Source: Frateuria sp. Soil773 (GTDB lineage: Bacteria > Pseudomonadota > Gammaproteobacteria > Xanthomonadales > Rhodanobacteraceae). Taken from it: a stretch of DNA of 64,000 nt. Below, piece by piece: positions 35,732-45,101 of this stretch. Below the pieces are notes generated by a model. The model did no database searches. It was not told where the DNA came from and worked only from the letters and a program-made list of their open reading frames with translations. The translations under genes were made by a program, and so were the position numbers. Each line of letters opens with the position of its first letter. The stretch's first letter is position 1. Where the stretch lies: assembly GCF_001428405.1 (NCBI RefSeq), contig NZ_LMSL01000023.1, positions 40,004 to 104,003 of the forward strand, written 5' to 3'.

Positions 35732-36137
35732 GGCACTGGTCGAGGCGTTCGAGGCCACCGATTACCTCGTCTGCCTCGATCCCGCCGCCTGGGCGACGAT
35801 CCGCGTCCGGCAGCCCCTGCCGGAATCGCTGCAAGCCCTGGTCGGCAACCGGCCCTGGGGATTCGTCACCGCCTGGAACCCGCACGCTCAGACGCGCCCC
35901 TGGCGCGCCAACCTCGCCGCGCAGGCCGGGCTGCTGGCCGCGTTGCGGGCCCTGCCGGAAACCGCGTCGGTCCATCCGGGGATCGGCATCGGCGCCGGCG
36001 GCTGGCACGAGCCGAGCCTGTTCGCGGTCGGCCCGGATACGCCGCAACTGGACAGTCTGGCCAACCGCTACGAACAAAGCGCCTATGTCCATGGCCGCGG
36101 CGGCGAAATCGCCCGCCTGCGCCTGCTGCATCGCTGA
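35724..36137 (+). CDS. DUF3293-family protein
   Basis: 137 aa, function unknown. The family pattern is visible: FVTAWNPHAQTRP near residue 50, then SVHPGIGIGAGGWHEPSLFAVG. No membrane segment. It overlaps the end of kmo and precedes ccmA by 54 bases, bridging the two operons. Confidence 0.75.
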   Translation: MDKALVEAFEATDYLVCLDPAAWATIRVRQPLPESLQALVGNRPWGFVTAWNPHAQTRPWRANLAAQAGLLAALRALPETASVHPGIGIGAGGWHEPSLFAVGPDTPQLDSLANRYEQSAYVHGRGGEIARLRLLHR

Positions 36138-36191
36138 GGCGTCACTGCGCCGCATGGACAAGCGCGCCGGGCATTGCGGACAATCGTGCGG

Positions 36192-36827
36192 ATGACTGCC
36201 GCCGCCAACGCCATCCCGCTGCTCGAAGCGCGGGGCCTGTCCTTCCTCCGTTCGGACGAAGCAGTGTTCGGCCCGCTGGACTTCAGCCTCCACGCCGGCG
36301 AACTGGCCCTGGTCGAGGGCGACAACGGTAGCGGCAAGACCACCCTGCTGCGCCTGCTCGCCGGCCTGCTGCACGTGGGCGAAGGCGCGCTGGACTGGCG
36401 CGGCCGGCCCCGGCGGCGCGACGACGCCCCGGGCGAGATCCATTTCCTCGGGCACCACCTCGGGCTTAAGGCCGACCTCAGCCCGCGCGAGAACCTGCGC
36501 GTCGCCATCGGCCTGCATGGCTGCCGCGCCGGGGCCGGCATCGGCCAGGCCCTCGCCGACGTCGGCCTGGCGGGCTACGAGGACGAACCCGTGCGGCGGC
36601 TCTCCGCCGGCCAGAAGAAGCGCGCCGCACTGGCCCGGCTGCGGCTGCTGCCGGCCACCCTGTGGCTGCTGGACGAGCCCTACGCCAACCTCGACCGCAC
36701 CGGCATCGAGCTGGTCAACCGCCTGCTGCGCGAGCACGTCGCCGCCGGCGGCGCGGCCCTGGTCACCAGCCACGGTGCGGTGGATTTCCTCGGCAGCGAG
36801 GCCAAGCGCATCCGGATGCACGCATGA
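36192..36827 (+). CDS. ccmA: Cytochrome c maturation ATPase CcmA
   Basis: 211 aa from ATG 36192; a TTG six codons upstream is less likely. Walker A is GDNGSGKTT, signature [14 protein letters not shown], Walker [13 protein letters not shown]. Powers the CcmABCD complex that releases holo-CcmE from CcmC. First gene of a nine-gene ccm operon with overlapping ends. Confidence 0.95.
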   Translation: MTAAANAIPLLEARGLSFLRSDEAVFGPLDFSLHAGELALVEGDNGSGKTTLLRLLAGLLHVGEGALDWRGRPRRRDDAPGEIHFLGHHLGLKADLSPRENLRVAIGLHGCRAGAGIGQALADVGLAGYEDEPVRRLSAGQKKRAALARLRLLPATLWLLDEPYANLDRTGIELVNRLLREHVAAGGAALVTSHGAVDFLGSEAKRIRMHA

Positions 36828-37510
36828 CCGCCGCGCCGCTTCCCGCCGCCTGTGCCGCCGTGCTGCGGCGCGACCTCACGCTGGCCTGGCGCCGCCGCGG
36901 CGACATCGCCATGCCGGTGCTGTACGCGCTGATCGTCGCCACCCTGTTCCCGTTCGCGCTGGGCCCGGAGCAGGCGCTGCTGCAGCGGATCGCCGGCGGC
37001 GTGGTGCTGGTGACCGTGCTGCTGGCGATGCTGCTGGCGCTGGATGCGATGTTCCGCAGCGACATCGAGGACGGCTCGCTGGAGCAACTGGTGCTCGCGC
37101 CGCAGCCGCTGGCCGTGCTGCTGGGCATGAAGATCCTCGCCCACTGGCTCACCACCGCGCTGCCGCTGATCGTGGTCGCGCCCTTGCTGGCCGGCATGCT
37201 GCACCTGCCCGCCGAGGTGATCCCGGTGCTGCTGCTGGCGCTGCTGCTGGCCACGCCGATGCTCAGCCTGCTCGGCGCGGTGCTGGTGGCGCTGACGGCC
37301 GGCACGCGGCGCTCTGGTATGCTGCTGGCCTTGATGCTGCTGCCGCTGTGCGTGCCCGTGGTGATCTTCGCCGCCGGCGCCGTGGCCGCCGCGCAACAGG
37401 GGCTGCCATGGCTCGCGCCGATCGCCTGGCTCGGCGCCGCGCTCGCCCTGACCCTGGTACTGGCGCCGCTGGGCTGCGCCGTGGCCCTTCGCATTGCCCT
37501 GGATGCCTGA
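36824..37510 (+). CDS. ccmB: Heme exporter subunit CcmB
   Basis: 228 aa, six membrane helices. Typical features are [15 protein letters not shown] at the N-terminus and [19 protein letters not shown] in the cytosolic loop. Permease partner of CcmA; ATG overlaps the ccmA stop. Confidence 0.95.
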   Translation: MTAAPLPAACAAVLRRDLTLAWRRRGDIAMPVLYALIVATLFPFALGPEQALLQRIAGGVVLVTVLLAMLLALDAMFRSDIEDGSLEQLVLAPQPLAVLLGMKILAHWLTTALPLIVVAPLLAGMLHLPAEVIPVLLLALLLATPMLSLLGAVLVALTAGTRRSGMLLALMLLPLCVPVVIFAAGAVAAAQQGLPWLAPIAWLGAALALTLVLAPLGCAVALRIALDA

Positions 37511-38268
37511 TGTCTGACTGGATCCCGCTCTGGTTGCACAAGCTCGGCTCGCCGCCGGTGTTCTACCGCTTCGCCGGCGCGCTGCGGCCGTGGATGCTGG
37601 CGCTCGCGCTGCTGCTCGGCGCCGTCGCCCTGTACGGCGGACTGGTGCTGGCCCCGGCCGACTACCAGCAGGGCGACGCCTACCGGATCATCTTCATCCA
37701 CGTGCCCAGCGCGTGGATGAGCCTGTTCATCTACGGCGTGATGGCGGTGGCCTCGTTCATCGCGCTGGTGTGGCGGATCAAGCTGGCCGAGGTGGTGGCG
37801 ATGGAATCGGCGCCGGTCGGCGCCTGCTTCACCTTCATCACCCTGGTCACCGGCTCGCTGTGGGGCAAGCCGATGTGGGGCACCTGGTGGACCTGGGACG
37901 CGCGGCTCACCTCCGAGCTGGTGCTACTGTTCCTCTACCTGGGTGTGATCGGCCTGTACCACGCCTTCGAGGATCGCCGGCAGGGCGCGCGCGCCGCCGC
38001 CTTCCTCGCCATCGTCGGCATCATCAACGTACCGATCGTGCATTTCTCGGTGAACTGGTGGAACACCCTGCACCAGGGTTCCACCGTGCGCATCCTCGGC
38101 CCCTCGAAGATGAGCGGCGACATGCTGTGGCCGCTGCTGACGATGATGGCGGCGACCAAGTTCTACTACCTCGCCAGCCTGTTCGGCCGCATCCGCGCCG
38201 ACCTGCTGGCGATGGAGAGCGGCAAGGACTGGGTGCGCCAGATCGCCGCGCGGGAGGAAGCACGGTGA
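37510..38268 (+). CDS. ccmC: Heme handling protein CcmC
   Basis: 252 aa, six membrane helices. The tryptophan-rich WWD-type motif WGTWWTWDARLTSELVL (about residues 122-138) binds heme at the periplasmic face; HVPSAW and VHFSVNWWNTLHQ supply the axial histidines. CcmC loads heme onto CcmE. ATG shares a base with the ccmB stop. Confidence 0.96.
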   Translation: MSDWIPLWLHKLGSPPVFYRFAGALRPWMLALALLLGAVALYGGLVLAPADYQQGDAYRIIFIHVPSAWMSLFIYGVMAVASFIALVWRIKLAEVVAMESAPVGACFTFITLVTGSLWGKPMWGTWWTWDARLTSELVLLFLYLGVIGLYHAFEDRRQGARAAAFLAIVGIINVPIVHFSVNWWNTLHQGSTVRILGPSKMSGDMLWPLLTMMAATKFYYLASLFGRIRADLLAMESGKDWVRQIAAREEAR

Positions 38269-38453
38269 GCATGGGGAGCTTCCTCGCCATGGGCGGCTAC
38301 GCCGCCTACGTGTGGCCGGCCTATGCCGTGTTCTTCGTGGTGCTGGCCGCCGACTTCTTCGCGCCCGCGCTGCGCCGCCGCCGCAACCTGCGCGAGCTGC
38401 GCGCGCGTTTGGCGCGCCAGAGCGCCCGCCAGCAACGTTCCGCGTCGTCCTGA
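38265..38453 (+). CDS. ccmD: Heme exporter accessory protein CcmD
   Basis: 62 aa, one membrane helix (about 15-34) followed by a basic tail [16 protein letters not shown] 38265 overlaps the ccmC stop and has GGAGG eight bases upstream; the ATG at 38271 would be too far from that site. CcmD stabilises CcmC-CcmE contact. Confidence 0.88.
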   Translation: MSMGSFLAMGGYAAYVWPAYAVFFVVLAADFFAPALRRRRNLRELRARLARQSARQQRSASS

Positions 38454-38493
38454 CCGCGCGCCATCCCGATTCCGCGATTCGCCAGAGCCTGCC

Positions 38494-38976
38494 ATGAACC
38501 CCACCCGCAAGCGCCGCCTCACCATCGTCGTCTCGGTCCTCGCCGCCGCCGCGGTGGCGATCGGCCTGACCGTGTTCGCGCTGCAGCAGAACATGAACTA
38601 CCTGTTCACCCCGAGCCAGGTGCAGTCGGGCGAAGCGAGCGCCTACAAGACCTTCCGCCTCGGCGGCATGGTCAAGGCCGGCTCGATCCAGCGCGCCAGC
38701 GATTCGCTTAAGGTCACCTTCACCGTGATCGACGCCGGCGGCGCGATGCCGGTGGAATACACCGGCATCCTGCCCGACCTGTTCCGCGACAACCAGTCGG
38801 TGATCGCCACCGGCCACATGGACAACGCGCGCTTCATCGCCACCGAGGTGCTGGCCAAACACGACGAGACCTACATGCCGAAGGAGCTGAAGGACGCGAT
38901 GGCTAAGGCCCACGAAGGCAAGAAGGTGGACGGTGCCGCCGCGCAGGACAACAAGCCCGGAGCCCCGCAGCCATGA
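38494..38976 (+). CDS. ccmE: Periplasmic heme chaperone CcmE
   Basis: 160 aa. N-terminal anchor (about 9-30), then the OB-fold. The heme-binding His and Tyr are in [15 protein letters not shown] (His at about residue 121). GGMVKAGS is the conserved early strand. Its stop overlaps the ccmF start. Confidence 0.95.
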   Translation: MNPTRKRRLTIVVSVLAAAAVAIGLTVFALQQNMNYLFTPSQVQSGEASAYKTFRLGGMVKAGSIQRASDSLKVTFTVIDAGGAMPVEYTGILPDLFRDNQSVIATGHMDNARFIATEVLAKHDETYMPKELKDAMAKAHEGKKVDGAAAQDNKPGAPQP

Positions 38977-40943
38977 CGCCGGAACTGGGACAACTCGCGC
39001 TGATCCTGGCCCTGCTGCTGGCGCTTGCGCAGGGCGTGCTGCCGATCGTCGGCGCCTGGCGCGGCAATGGCGCGCTGATGGCGGTGGCACGGCCCGCGGC
39101 GGCCGGCCAGGCGGTGTTCGTGGCGCTCGCCTTCGGCCTGCTGGTGTGGGCCTTCGTGCATTTCGACTTCTCGGTGCAGTACGTGGCCGACAACTCGAAC
39201 CTCGCCCTGCCCTGGTACTACCGTATCGCCGCGGTGTGGGGCGCGCACGAGGGCTCGCTGCTGCTGTGGATCTTCATCCTCAACCTGTGGACGGTGGCGC
39301 TGGCCGCGTTCAGCCGGCAACTGCCGGAGGTGTTCGCCGCGCGCGTGCTGGGCGTGCTCGGGCTGGTCGCGGTTGGCTTCCTCGCCTTCATCATCTTCAC
39401 CTCCAACCCGTTCGGCCGGCTGCTGCCGATGCCGGCCGACGGCGGCGATCTGAACCCGGTGCTGCAGGACCCGGGCATGACCTTCCATCCGCCCGTGCTG
39501 TACATGGGCTACGTCGGCTTCTCGGTGGCGTTCGCGTTCTCCATCGCCGGCCTGCTCGGCGGCGAACTGGAACAGGCCTGGGTGCGCTGGGCGCGACCGT
39601 GGACCAACGTGGCCTGGGCGTTCCTCTCCGGCGGCATCGTCGCCGGCAGTTGGTGGGCCTACGCCGAGCTGGGCTGGGGCGGCTGGTGGTTCTGGGATCC
39701 GGTGGAGAACGCCAGCTTCATGCCGTGGCTGGTCGGCGCCGCGCTGATCCATGCGCAGGCGGTGACCGAGAAGCGCGGCTCGCTGCGCGCCTGGACGATC
39801 CTGCTGTCGATCTTCGCCTTCTCGCTGTCGCTGCTGGGCACCTTCCTGGTGCGCTCGGGCGTGCTCACCTCGGTGCACGCCTTCGCCTCCGACCCGCGCC
39901 GCGGCCTGTTCATCCTGTGCTTCCTGGCGGTGGTGGTGGGCGGCTCGCTGCTGCTGTACGCGCTGCGCGCGCCGAAGGTGGCCGGCGGCAAGCCGTTCCG
40001 CGTGGTGTCGCGCGAAACGGCGATCCTGGTCAGCAACCTGATGTTCACCGTGGCCGCGGCGATGGTACTGCTGGGCACGCTGTTCCCGCTGGTCGGCGAC
40101 GCGCTGCACCTGGGCAAGGTCTCGGTGGGCCCGCCCTATTTCGGCTTCCTGTTCCCGCTGCTGATGCTGCCGGTGGTCCTGCTGCTGCCGTTCGGGCCGT
40201 TCCTGCGCTGGGGCAAGAGCGACGCCGCGCCGCTGAAGAGCGTGCTGCTGCGCGTCGCCATCGCCGCGACGGCCTGCGCGATCGTCGCCGCCTTCCTCGT
40301 CGACGGCCAGCTCAAGGCGATCGCCGGCGTGGCCGCCGCGGTATGGTGCGCGGTCGGCACCCTGCTCTACGTCTACAAGCGCTGGCGCGAAGTGCCGCGC
40401 GGCCGCCGCTATCCGGCGGAGATGGCCGGCATGCTGCTGGCGCACTTCGGCGTCGGCGTGTTCCTGGTCGGCGTGCTGCTGTCCGAGTCGCTCAGCGTGA
40501 CGCGCGACGTGCGCATGGCGCCGGGCGAGACGCAGACCATCGGCAGCTACCAGTTCCGCTTCGACGGCGTGCACGCCAGCCGCGGCCCCAACTGGCATGC
40601 CGAGCAAGGTGTGGTCACCGTCACCCGCGACGGCAAGCCGGTGGCCGTGATGCACCCGCAGAAGCGCACCTACCTGCGCGGCCAGGTGCAGACCGAGTCG
40701 GCGATCGACCCGGGCATCACCCGCGACCTGTACGTCGCACTCGGCGAGCCGATGGACCCGGCCAAGCTCGAAGGCGCCTGGGCATTGCGGCTGTACCACA
40801 AGCCGTTCGTCCGCTGGATCTGGGCAGGCGGCCTGTTCATGATGCTGGGCGGCTTCGCCAGCGCGGCGGACCGGCGCTTCCGGGTCAGGCGCGCGGCGGC
40901 CGCGGCGCAGATCGAGCCGGTCGCCGGGGAGTCGCGCGCATGA
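38973..40943 (+). CDS. ccmF: Cytochrome c heme lyase subunit CcmF
   Basis: 656 aa with about 15 membrane helices. The WWD domain [19 protein letters not shown] (about 231-249) and the [11 protein letters not shown] motif are present. CcmF takes heme from CcmE and, with CcmH/CcmI, attaches it to apocytochrome c. Start overlaps ccmE. Confidence 0.97.
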   Translation: MTPELGQLALILALLLALAQGVLPIVGAWRGNGALMAVARPAAAGQAVFVALAFGLLVWAFVHFDFSVQYVADNSNLALPWYYRIAAVWGAHEGSLLLWIFILNLWTVALAAFSRQLPEVFAARVLGVLGLVAVGFLAFIIFTSNPFGRLLPMPADGGDLNPVLQDPGMTFHPPVLYMGYVGFSVAFAFSIAGLLGGELEQAWVRWARPWTNVAWAFLSGGIVAGSWWAYAELGWGGWWFWDPVENASFMPWLVGAALIHAQAVTEKRGSLRAWTILLSIFAFSLSLLGTFLVRSGVLTSVHAFASDPRRGLFILCFLAVVVGGSLLLYALRAPKVAGGKPFRVVSRETAILVSNLMFTVAAAMVLLGTLFPLVGDALHLGKVSVGPPYFGFLFPLLMLPVVLLLPFGPFLRWGKSDAAPLKSVLLRVAIAATACAIVAAFLVDGQLKAIAGVAAAVWCAVGTLLYVYKRWREVPRGRRYPAEMAGMLLAHFGVGVFLVGVLLSESLSVTRDVRMAPGETQTIGSYQFRFDGVHASRGPNWHAEQGVVTVTRDGKPVAVMHPQKRTYLRGQVQTESAIDPGITRDLYVALGEPMDPAKLEGAWALRLYHKPFVRWIWAGGLFMMLGGFASAADRRFRVRRAAAAAQIEPVAGESRA

Positions 40944-41482
40944 GCCGGCTGGCCCCGTTCTTCGGTTTCATGCTGCTGGTGGCGCTGTTCGGCTTCGGCA
41001 TCTGGTGGAACACCCGGCACGACCAGCGCGAGGTGCCCTCGCCGCTGATCGGCAAGCCGGCGCCGGAGTTCGTGCTGCCGCTGCTGGACGATCCCGCGCG
41101 GACGGTCAGCAAGGCCTCGATGCTCGGCAAGCCCTACCTGGTCAACGTGTTCGCCAGTTGGTGCATCGCCTGCGGCGAGGAACACCCGGTGCTGATGGCC
41201 GAAGGCCGCACGCTGGGGATCCCGGTGGTGGGCTACGACTACAAGGATGCGCCGGAGGACGCCAAGGCCTGGCTCGCCCGGCACGGCAATCCCTACGACA
41301 TGGTGATCGCCGACCGCGAGGGCCGCACGGCGATCGACTTCGGCGTGTACGGCGCGCCGGAAAGCTTCCTGATCGACGCCAAGGGCGTGATCCGCTACAA
41401 GCGCATCGGCCCGTTCACTCCCGAGGTGATCGCCAGCGAACTGAAGCCGGCGATCGCCGCCTTGCAGAAGGAGGCCCCGTGA
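40940..41482 (+). CDS. ccmG: Thiol:disulfide oxidoreductase CcmG/DsbE
   Basis: 180 aa, membrane anchored (about 5-24). Thioredoxin fold with active site WCIAC in NVFASWCIACGEEHP; many CcmG proteins have WCPTC or WCVPC. Conserved cis-Pro region is GAPESFLID. Reduces apocytochrome or CcmH disulfides before heme attachment. Confidence 0.93.
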   Translation: MSRLAPFFGFMLLVALFGFGIWWNTRHDQREVPSPLIGKPAPEFVLPLLDDPARTVSKASMLGKPYLVNVFASWCIACGEEHPVLMAEGRTLGIPVVGYDYKDAPEDAKAWLARHGNPYDMVIADREGRTAIDFGVYGAPESFLIDAKGVIRYKRIGPFTPEVIASELKPAIAALQKEAP

Positions 41483-41949
41483 TGCGCATGCTGCCGCGCC
41501 TGCTGCTGGCCGCGACGCTGGCGTTCGCCGGCCTCGCCGCGGCCCAGGCGATCGATCCGCTGCCGTTCAAGGACCACGCCCAGGAAGTGCGCTTCCAGAA
41601 GCTCACCGCCCAGTTGCGCTGCCTGGTGTGCCAGAACGAGAACCTGGCCGATTCCAACGCCGACCTCGCGCGCGACCTGCGCCACGAGGTGTTCGGCCTG
41701 ATGCAGTCGGGCAAGAGCGACGACGAGATCAAGCAGTACCTGGTGGACCGCTACTCCGACTTCGTCCTGTACGACCCGCCGGTGCAGGGCAACACCCTGC
41801 TGCTGTGGTTCGGTCCGCTGCTGATCCTGCTGGCCGGCGCCGCCACGGTGGCGGTCACCGTGCGCCGGCGCAACCGCGGCACGACGCCCGCCGCCGTCGA
41901 CAGCAAGCTGCTCGACGGCGCGTCGAACGACCGGGGGGACGACTGGTGA
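41482..41949 (+). CDS. ccmH: Cytochrome c maturation protein CcmH
   Basis: 155 aa. Signal peptide (about 1-22), then the redox motif LRCLVCQNENLADSNA (CxxC) and a helical domain, with a membrane helix at about 105-125. ATG 41482 overlaps the ccmG stop; a GTG at 41479 is an alternative. This is the short CcmH; the TPR part is the separate ccmI gene. Confidence 0.94.
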   Translation: MRMLPRLLLAATLAFAGLAAAQAIDPLPFKDHAQEVRFQKLTAQLRCLVCQNENLADSNADLARDLRHEVFGLMQSGKSDDEIKQYLVDRYSDFVLYDPPVQGNTLLLWFGPLLILLAGAATVAVTVRRRNRGTTPAAVDSKLLDGASNDRGDDW

Positions 41950-42995
41950 AGCTCGCTTTCTATATCGCCGCCGCCGCGATGATCGCGGTGGCGCTGGCCC
42001 TGCTGTTGCTGCCGCTGGTGCGCCACGGCCGCCGGCTCGGCCGCCCGCGCGGGGTGTTCGCGCTGGCCCTGCTGATCGCCTTCGCGGTGCCGCTGGCCAC
42101 CGCCGGGCTGTACCTGCTGGTGGGCACGCCGGTCGCGCTGAACGGCGTGCCGACGCAGAAGCCGCCGCTCGACATCGACCAGGCCGTGGCCGAACTGCGC
42201 CAGCACCTGGCGGCGACCCCGGACGACCTGCAAGGTTGGATGCTGCTGGCGCAGACCATGAACGCGATGCACCAGCCGGAGCAGGCGCGCGACGCCTACG
42301 ACCGCGCGCTCAGGCTCGACGGCAACAACACCGCCGCGATGGTGGGCTGGGCCGAGGCCGATTCGATGACCCGCCCGGACCACCGCATCGAGGGCCGCGC
42401 CCAGGACCTGCTGGAACGCGCCGTGCAGCTCGAACCGGAGAACCAGCGCGGCCTGTGGCTGCTCGGCATCGGGCAGTTCCAGCACGACCGCTACGCCGAC
42501 GCCGCCGCGACCTGGCGCCGCCTGCTGCCCCTGCTGGCGCCCGGCAGCAACGTGGCCAGGGCGGTCGCCGAACAGATCGCGGTCGCCGATGCGCGCAGCG
42601 GCAAGCAGCCCGTCCAGCAACCGGCCCAGCCCCTGCAGCAGAATCCGCAGGGCCCGCAGTTGCAGGTCGAGGTATCGCTGTCGCCAGCGCTGAAGGACAA
42701 ACTGGCCCCGGGCGACACCCTGTTCGTCTACGCCCGCGCCGAGCAGGGGCCGCCGATGCCGCTGGCGGTGGCGAAGCTGCCGGCCAGCACGCTGCCGACC
42801 ACGGTGACGCTGACCGACGCGATGGGCATGACCCCGCAACTGAAACTCTCCGCGGTGCCCAGGGTGTTCGTCGGCGCGCGGATCAGCCGCAGCGGCCAGG
42901 CGATCGCCCAGGCAGGCGACCTGGAAGGCGATGCCGGCGTGGTCGAGGTGAACCGCAAGACGCCGATCCCGATCGCCATCGACAAGGTGCACTGA
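41946..42995 (+). CDS. ccmI: Apocytochrome chaperone CcmI (CycH)
   Basis: 349 aa from GTG 41946 overlapping the ccmH stop. Two N-terminal membrane helices (about 3-22, 36-57), a TPR region (about 80-210; LAATPDDLQGWMLLAQTM, PEQARDAYDRALRLD) and a C-terminal beta domain (about 225-345). Holds apocytochrome c C-termini for the CcmF/H lyase. Last ccm gene. Confidence 0.92.
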   Translation: MKLAFYIAAAAMIAVALALLLLPLVRHGRRLGRPRGVFALALLIAFAVPLATAGLYLLVGTPVALNGVPTQKPPLDIDQAVAELRQHLAATPDDLQGWMLLAQTMNAMHQPEQARDAYDRALRLDGNNTAAMVGWAEADSMTRPDHRIEGRAQDLLERAVQLEPENQRGLWLLGIGQFQHDRYADAAATWRRLLPLLAPGSNVARAVAEQIAVADARSGKQPVQQPAQPLQQNPQGPQLQVEVSLSPALKDKLAPGDTLFVYARAEQGPPMPLAVAKLPASTLPTTVTLTDAMGMTPQLKLSAVPRVFVGARISRSGQAIAQAGDLEGDAGVVEVNRKTPIPIAIDKVH

Positions 42996-44144
42996 ATGGA
43001 CGCACGCATCTACCACGCCCTGCCCTCGCCGTTCCCGATGAAGCGCGGCGGCAGCCTGCACGGCGCGCGCGTGGCCTACGAAACCTGGGGCCGGCCGAAC
43101 CCGATGCGCGACAACGCGGTGCTGATCCTCACCGGGCTCTCGCCGAGCGCGCACGCCGCCTCCTGCCCGCAGGACACGGCGCCGGGCTGGTGGGAAGACA
43201 TGATCGGCCCGGGCAAGGCGATCGATACCGACCGCTGGTTCGTGGTCTGCGTGAACTCGCTGGGCAGCGACAAGGGCTCCACCTGCCCGGCCTCGATCGA
43301 TCCGGCCACCGGCGCGCCCTATCGCCTCGGCTTCCCGGAGCTGTCGCTGGAAGACGTCGCCGACGCCGCGCATGCGGTGGTCCGCGACGGCCTCGGCATC
43401 GAACGGCTGGCCTGCCTGATCGGCTGCTCGATGGGCGGCATGAGCGCGCTGGCCTACATGCTGCAGCATCCCAGCAGCGTGCGCGCGCATATCAGCGTGG
43501 ACACGGCGCCGCAGGCGCAGCCGTTCGCCATCGCGATCCGCTCGCTGCAGCGCGAGGCGATCCGGCTCGACCCGGACTGGAACGAAGGCAACTACCGGAT
43601 CCAGGGATGGGAGGGCGGCGACACCGGCGCGGAAGACGGGCAGCCGGACGGCCGCTACCCCGACACCGGCATGAGCATCGCGCGCAAGCTGGGCGTTATC
43701 ACCTACCGCTCCGCGATGGAGTGGAACGGCCGCTTCGCGCGCATCCGGCTCGATCCCGAGCAGCGCGAGGACCAGCCGTTCGGCGCCGAATTCCAGGTCG
43801 AGTCGTACCTGCAGGGGCATGCGCAACGCTTCGTGCGCACGTTCGACCCGAACTGCTACCTCTACCTCTCGCGCGCCAGCGACTGGTTCGACATCGCCGA
43901 GTACGGCGACGGCAGCGTGCTCGAAGGGCTGAAGCGGATCCGCATCGAGAAAGCCATGGTGATCGGCGTCAGCACCGACATCCTGTTCCCGCTGGAGCAG
44001 CAGGAACAGATCGCCGACGGCCTGCGCGCCGCGGGCGCCGAGGTCGAATTCGTGGCGCTGGACTCGCCCCAGGGCCACGACGCCTTCCTGGTCGACATCC
44101 CCAACTACAGCCGCGCGATCGGCGGCTTCCTCGCCCGGCTCTGA
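42996..44144 (+). CDS. MetX-family O-acyltransferase, probably serine O-succinyltransferase
   Basis: 382 aa, alpha/beta hydrolase fold. The nucleophile elbow GCSMGGMSAL (Ser at about 147), acidic residue in VSTDILFP and His in SPQGHDAFLVD form the catalytic triad. The opening FHALPSPFPMKRGG-like segment (here HALPSPFPMKRGG) closely resembles the Xanthomonas enzyme shown to succinylate L-serine for cysteine synthesis; homoserine O-acetyl- or succinyltransferase (metX) is the alternative. The ATG follows the ccmI stop with no gap, so it is in the ccm transcript, and cysteine dioxygenase lies next. Confidence 0.8.
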   Translation: MDARIYHALPSPFPMKRGGSLHGARVAYETWGRPNPMRDNAVLILTGLSPSAHAASCPQDTAPGWWEDMIGPGKAIDTDRWFVVCVNSLGSDKGSTCPASIDPATGAPYRLGFPELSLEDVADAAHAVVRDGLGIERLACLIGCSMGGMSALAYMLQHPSSVRAHISVDTAPQAQPFAIAIRSLQREAIRLDPDWNEGNYRIQGWEGGDTGAEDGQPDGRYPDTGMSIARKLGVITYRSAMEWNGRFARIRLDPEQREDQPFGAEFQVESYLQGHAQRFVRTFDPNCYLYLSRASDWFDIAEYGDGSVLEGLKRIRIEKAMVIGVSTDILFPLEQQEQIADGLRAAGAEVEFVALDSPQGHDAFLVDIPNYSRAIGGFLARL

Positions 44145-44211
44145 ACGGGCGGCGGCCGCCCCGCCGCCGCGCTGCTAAGATAGGCCGGCAATACAGTCAT
44201 TCGAGAACGCC

Positions 44212-44793
44212 ATGCTCACTACGGAATTTCCCGGTTGTCGCGAACTGATCGATGCGATCGATACGGCGGTCAGCAAGGATTCCACCTTCGCCATCACCGA
44301 CAGTCTGCGCAACAGCCTGTGCAAGCTGATGCGCAGCGGCGAGGTGAAACTGCCCGAGTGCGTGTTCGAGACCGCCGAGGGCCGCTACGCGCGGCGCGAG
44401 CTGTACCGCAGCGAGCGGCACGGCTACTGCGTGGTGGCGATGACCTGGGGTCCGGGCCAGGGCACGCCGATCCACGACCATTGCGGCATGTGGTGCGTGG
44501 AAGGCGTCTGGAGCGGTGCGCTGGAAGTGGTGCAGTACGAGCGCCTGGCCGACGAGAACGGCCACTACCGCTTCCAGCCGGTCGGCTCGATCCAGGCCGG
44601 CCCCGGCTCCGCCGGCAGCCTGATCCCGCCGCACGAGTACCACACCATCCGCAATCCCAGCGACGACGCCATCGCCGTCAGCCTGCACATCTACTCCGGC
44701 AACATGACCCACTGCGCCGTGTTCCAGCCGCTGCCGGAAGACCACGCCTACCAGCGCTACGAGCGCCAACTGGGACTCGACCCGGTCCACTGA
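44212..44793 (+). CDS. Cysteine dioxygenase type I
   Basis: 193 aa cupin. The iron-binding 3-His set is visible: PIHDHCGMWCVEGV (two His) and the later His in SLHIYSGNM; IPPHEYHTIRNPSDD adds conserved histidines. Oxidises cysteine to cysteine sulfinate. 3-Mercaptopropionate dioxygenase is an alternative substrate class. It lies 67 bases after the MetX-like gene, suggesting linked cysteine metabolism. Confidence 0.85.
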   Translation: MLTTEFPGCRELIDAIDTAVSKDSTFAITDSLRNSLCKLMRSGEVKLPECVFETAEGRYARRELYRSERHGYCVVAMTWGPGQGTPIHDHCGMWCVEGVWSGALEVVQYERLADENGHYRFQPVGSIQAGPGSAGSLIPPHEYHTIRNPSDDAIAVSLHIYSGNMTHCAVFQPLPEDHAYQRYERQLGLDPVH

Positions 44794-44818
44794 AGCCGGC
44801 ATAATGCGCCGCTCGCAT

Positions 44819-44904
44819 GCCGGTGTGGCGGAATGGTAGACGCGGCGGACTCAAAATCCGCTTCTGGCGACAGAGTGTAGGTTCGAGTCCTATCACCGGT
44901 ACCA
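44819..44904 (+). tRNA. tRNA-Leu (anticodon CAA)
   Basis: 86-nt class II tRNA with long variable arm. The anticodon stem GCGGA / TCCGC closes the loop CTCAAAA, giving anticodon CAA (44852-44854) for TTG codons. T-arm GGTTCGAGTCC, acceptor GCCGGTG / CACCGGT and encoded ACCA are present. Its 3' end is the attachment site of the element that follows and remains intact after integration. Confidence 0.96.
44888..44904 (+). other. attL core in tRNA-Leu 3' end
   Basis: TCCTATCACCGGTACCA, the last 17 bases of the tRNA gene. The copy at the other end lacks one G. Confidence 0.8.
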
Positions 44905-44948
44905 TGTGAGGGTTTCAGGCGGTACCACCGAAACCCATGAATCTCCCA

Positions 44949-44973
44949 AAACCCGCATAACAGCGGGTTTTTT
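44949..44973 (+). terminator. Intrinsic terminator after tRNA-Leu
   Basis: AAACCCGC, ATAACA loop, GCGGGTTT then TTT. It sits inside the element, replacing whatever terminator the tRNA had before integration. A second inverted repeat, GGGTTTC...GAAACCC (44909-44936), lies just before it. Confidence 0.85.
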
Positions 44974-45030
44974 CATGTCGGGCATGTCCCAGGCAGTCCC
45001 AAGGGATACCAGCTAAGCCGATGGTATCTG

Positions 45031-45051
45031 TTGGTACTTTTGCTGGTACCT
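45031..45051 (+). repeat. Left copy of a 21-bp internal end repeat
   Basis: TTGGTACTTTTG-C-TGGTACCT, matched with one difference by 51875-51895 near the right end. Each copy holds two TGGTAC half-sites 10-11 bases apart, about one helical turn. Possible integrase arm-binding sites. Confidence 0.6.
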
Positions 45052-45101
45052 GTGGCAGGATGCGGCCCCATGAGGCCCGCAACGGGTCGCCAGGCCCCGC
45101 C

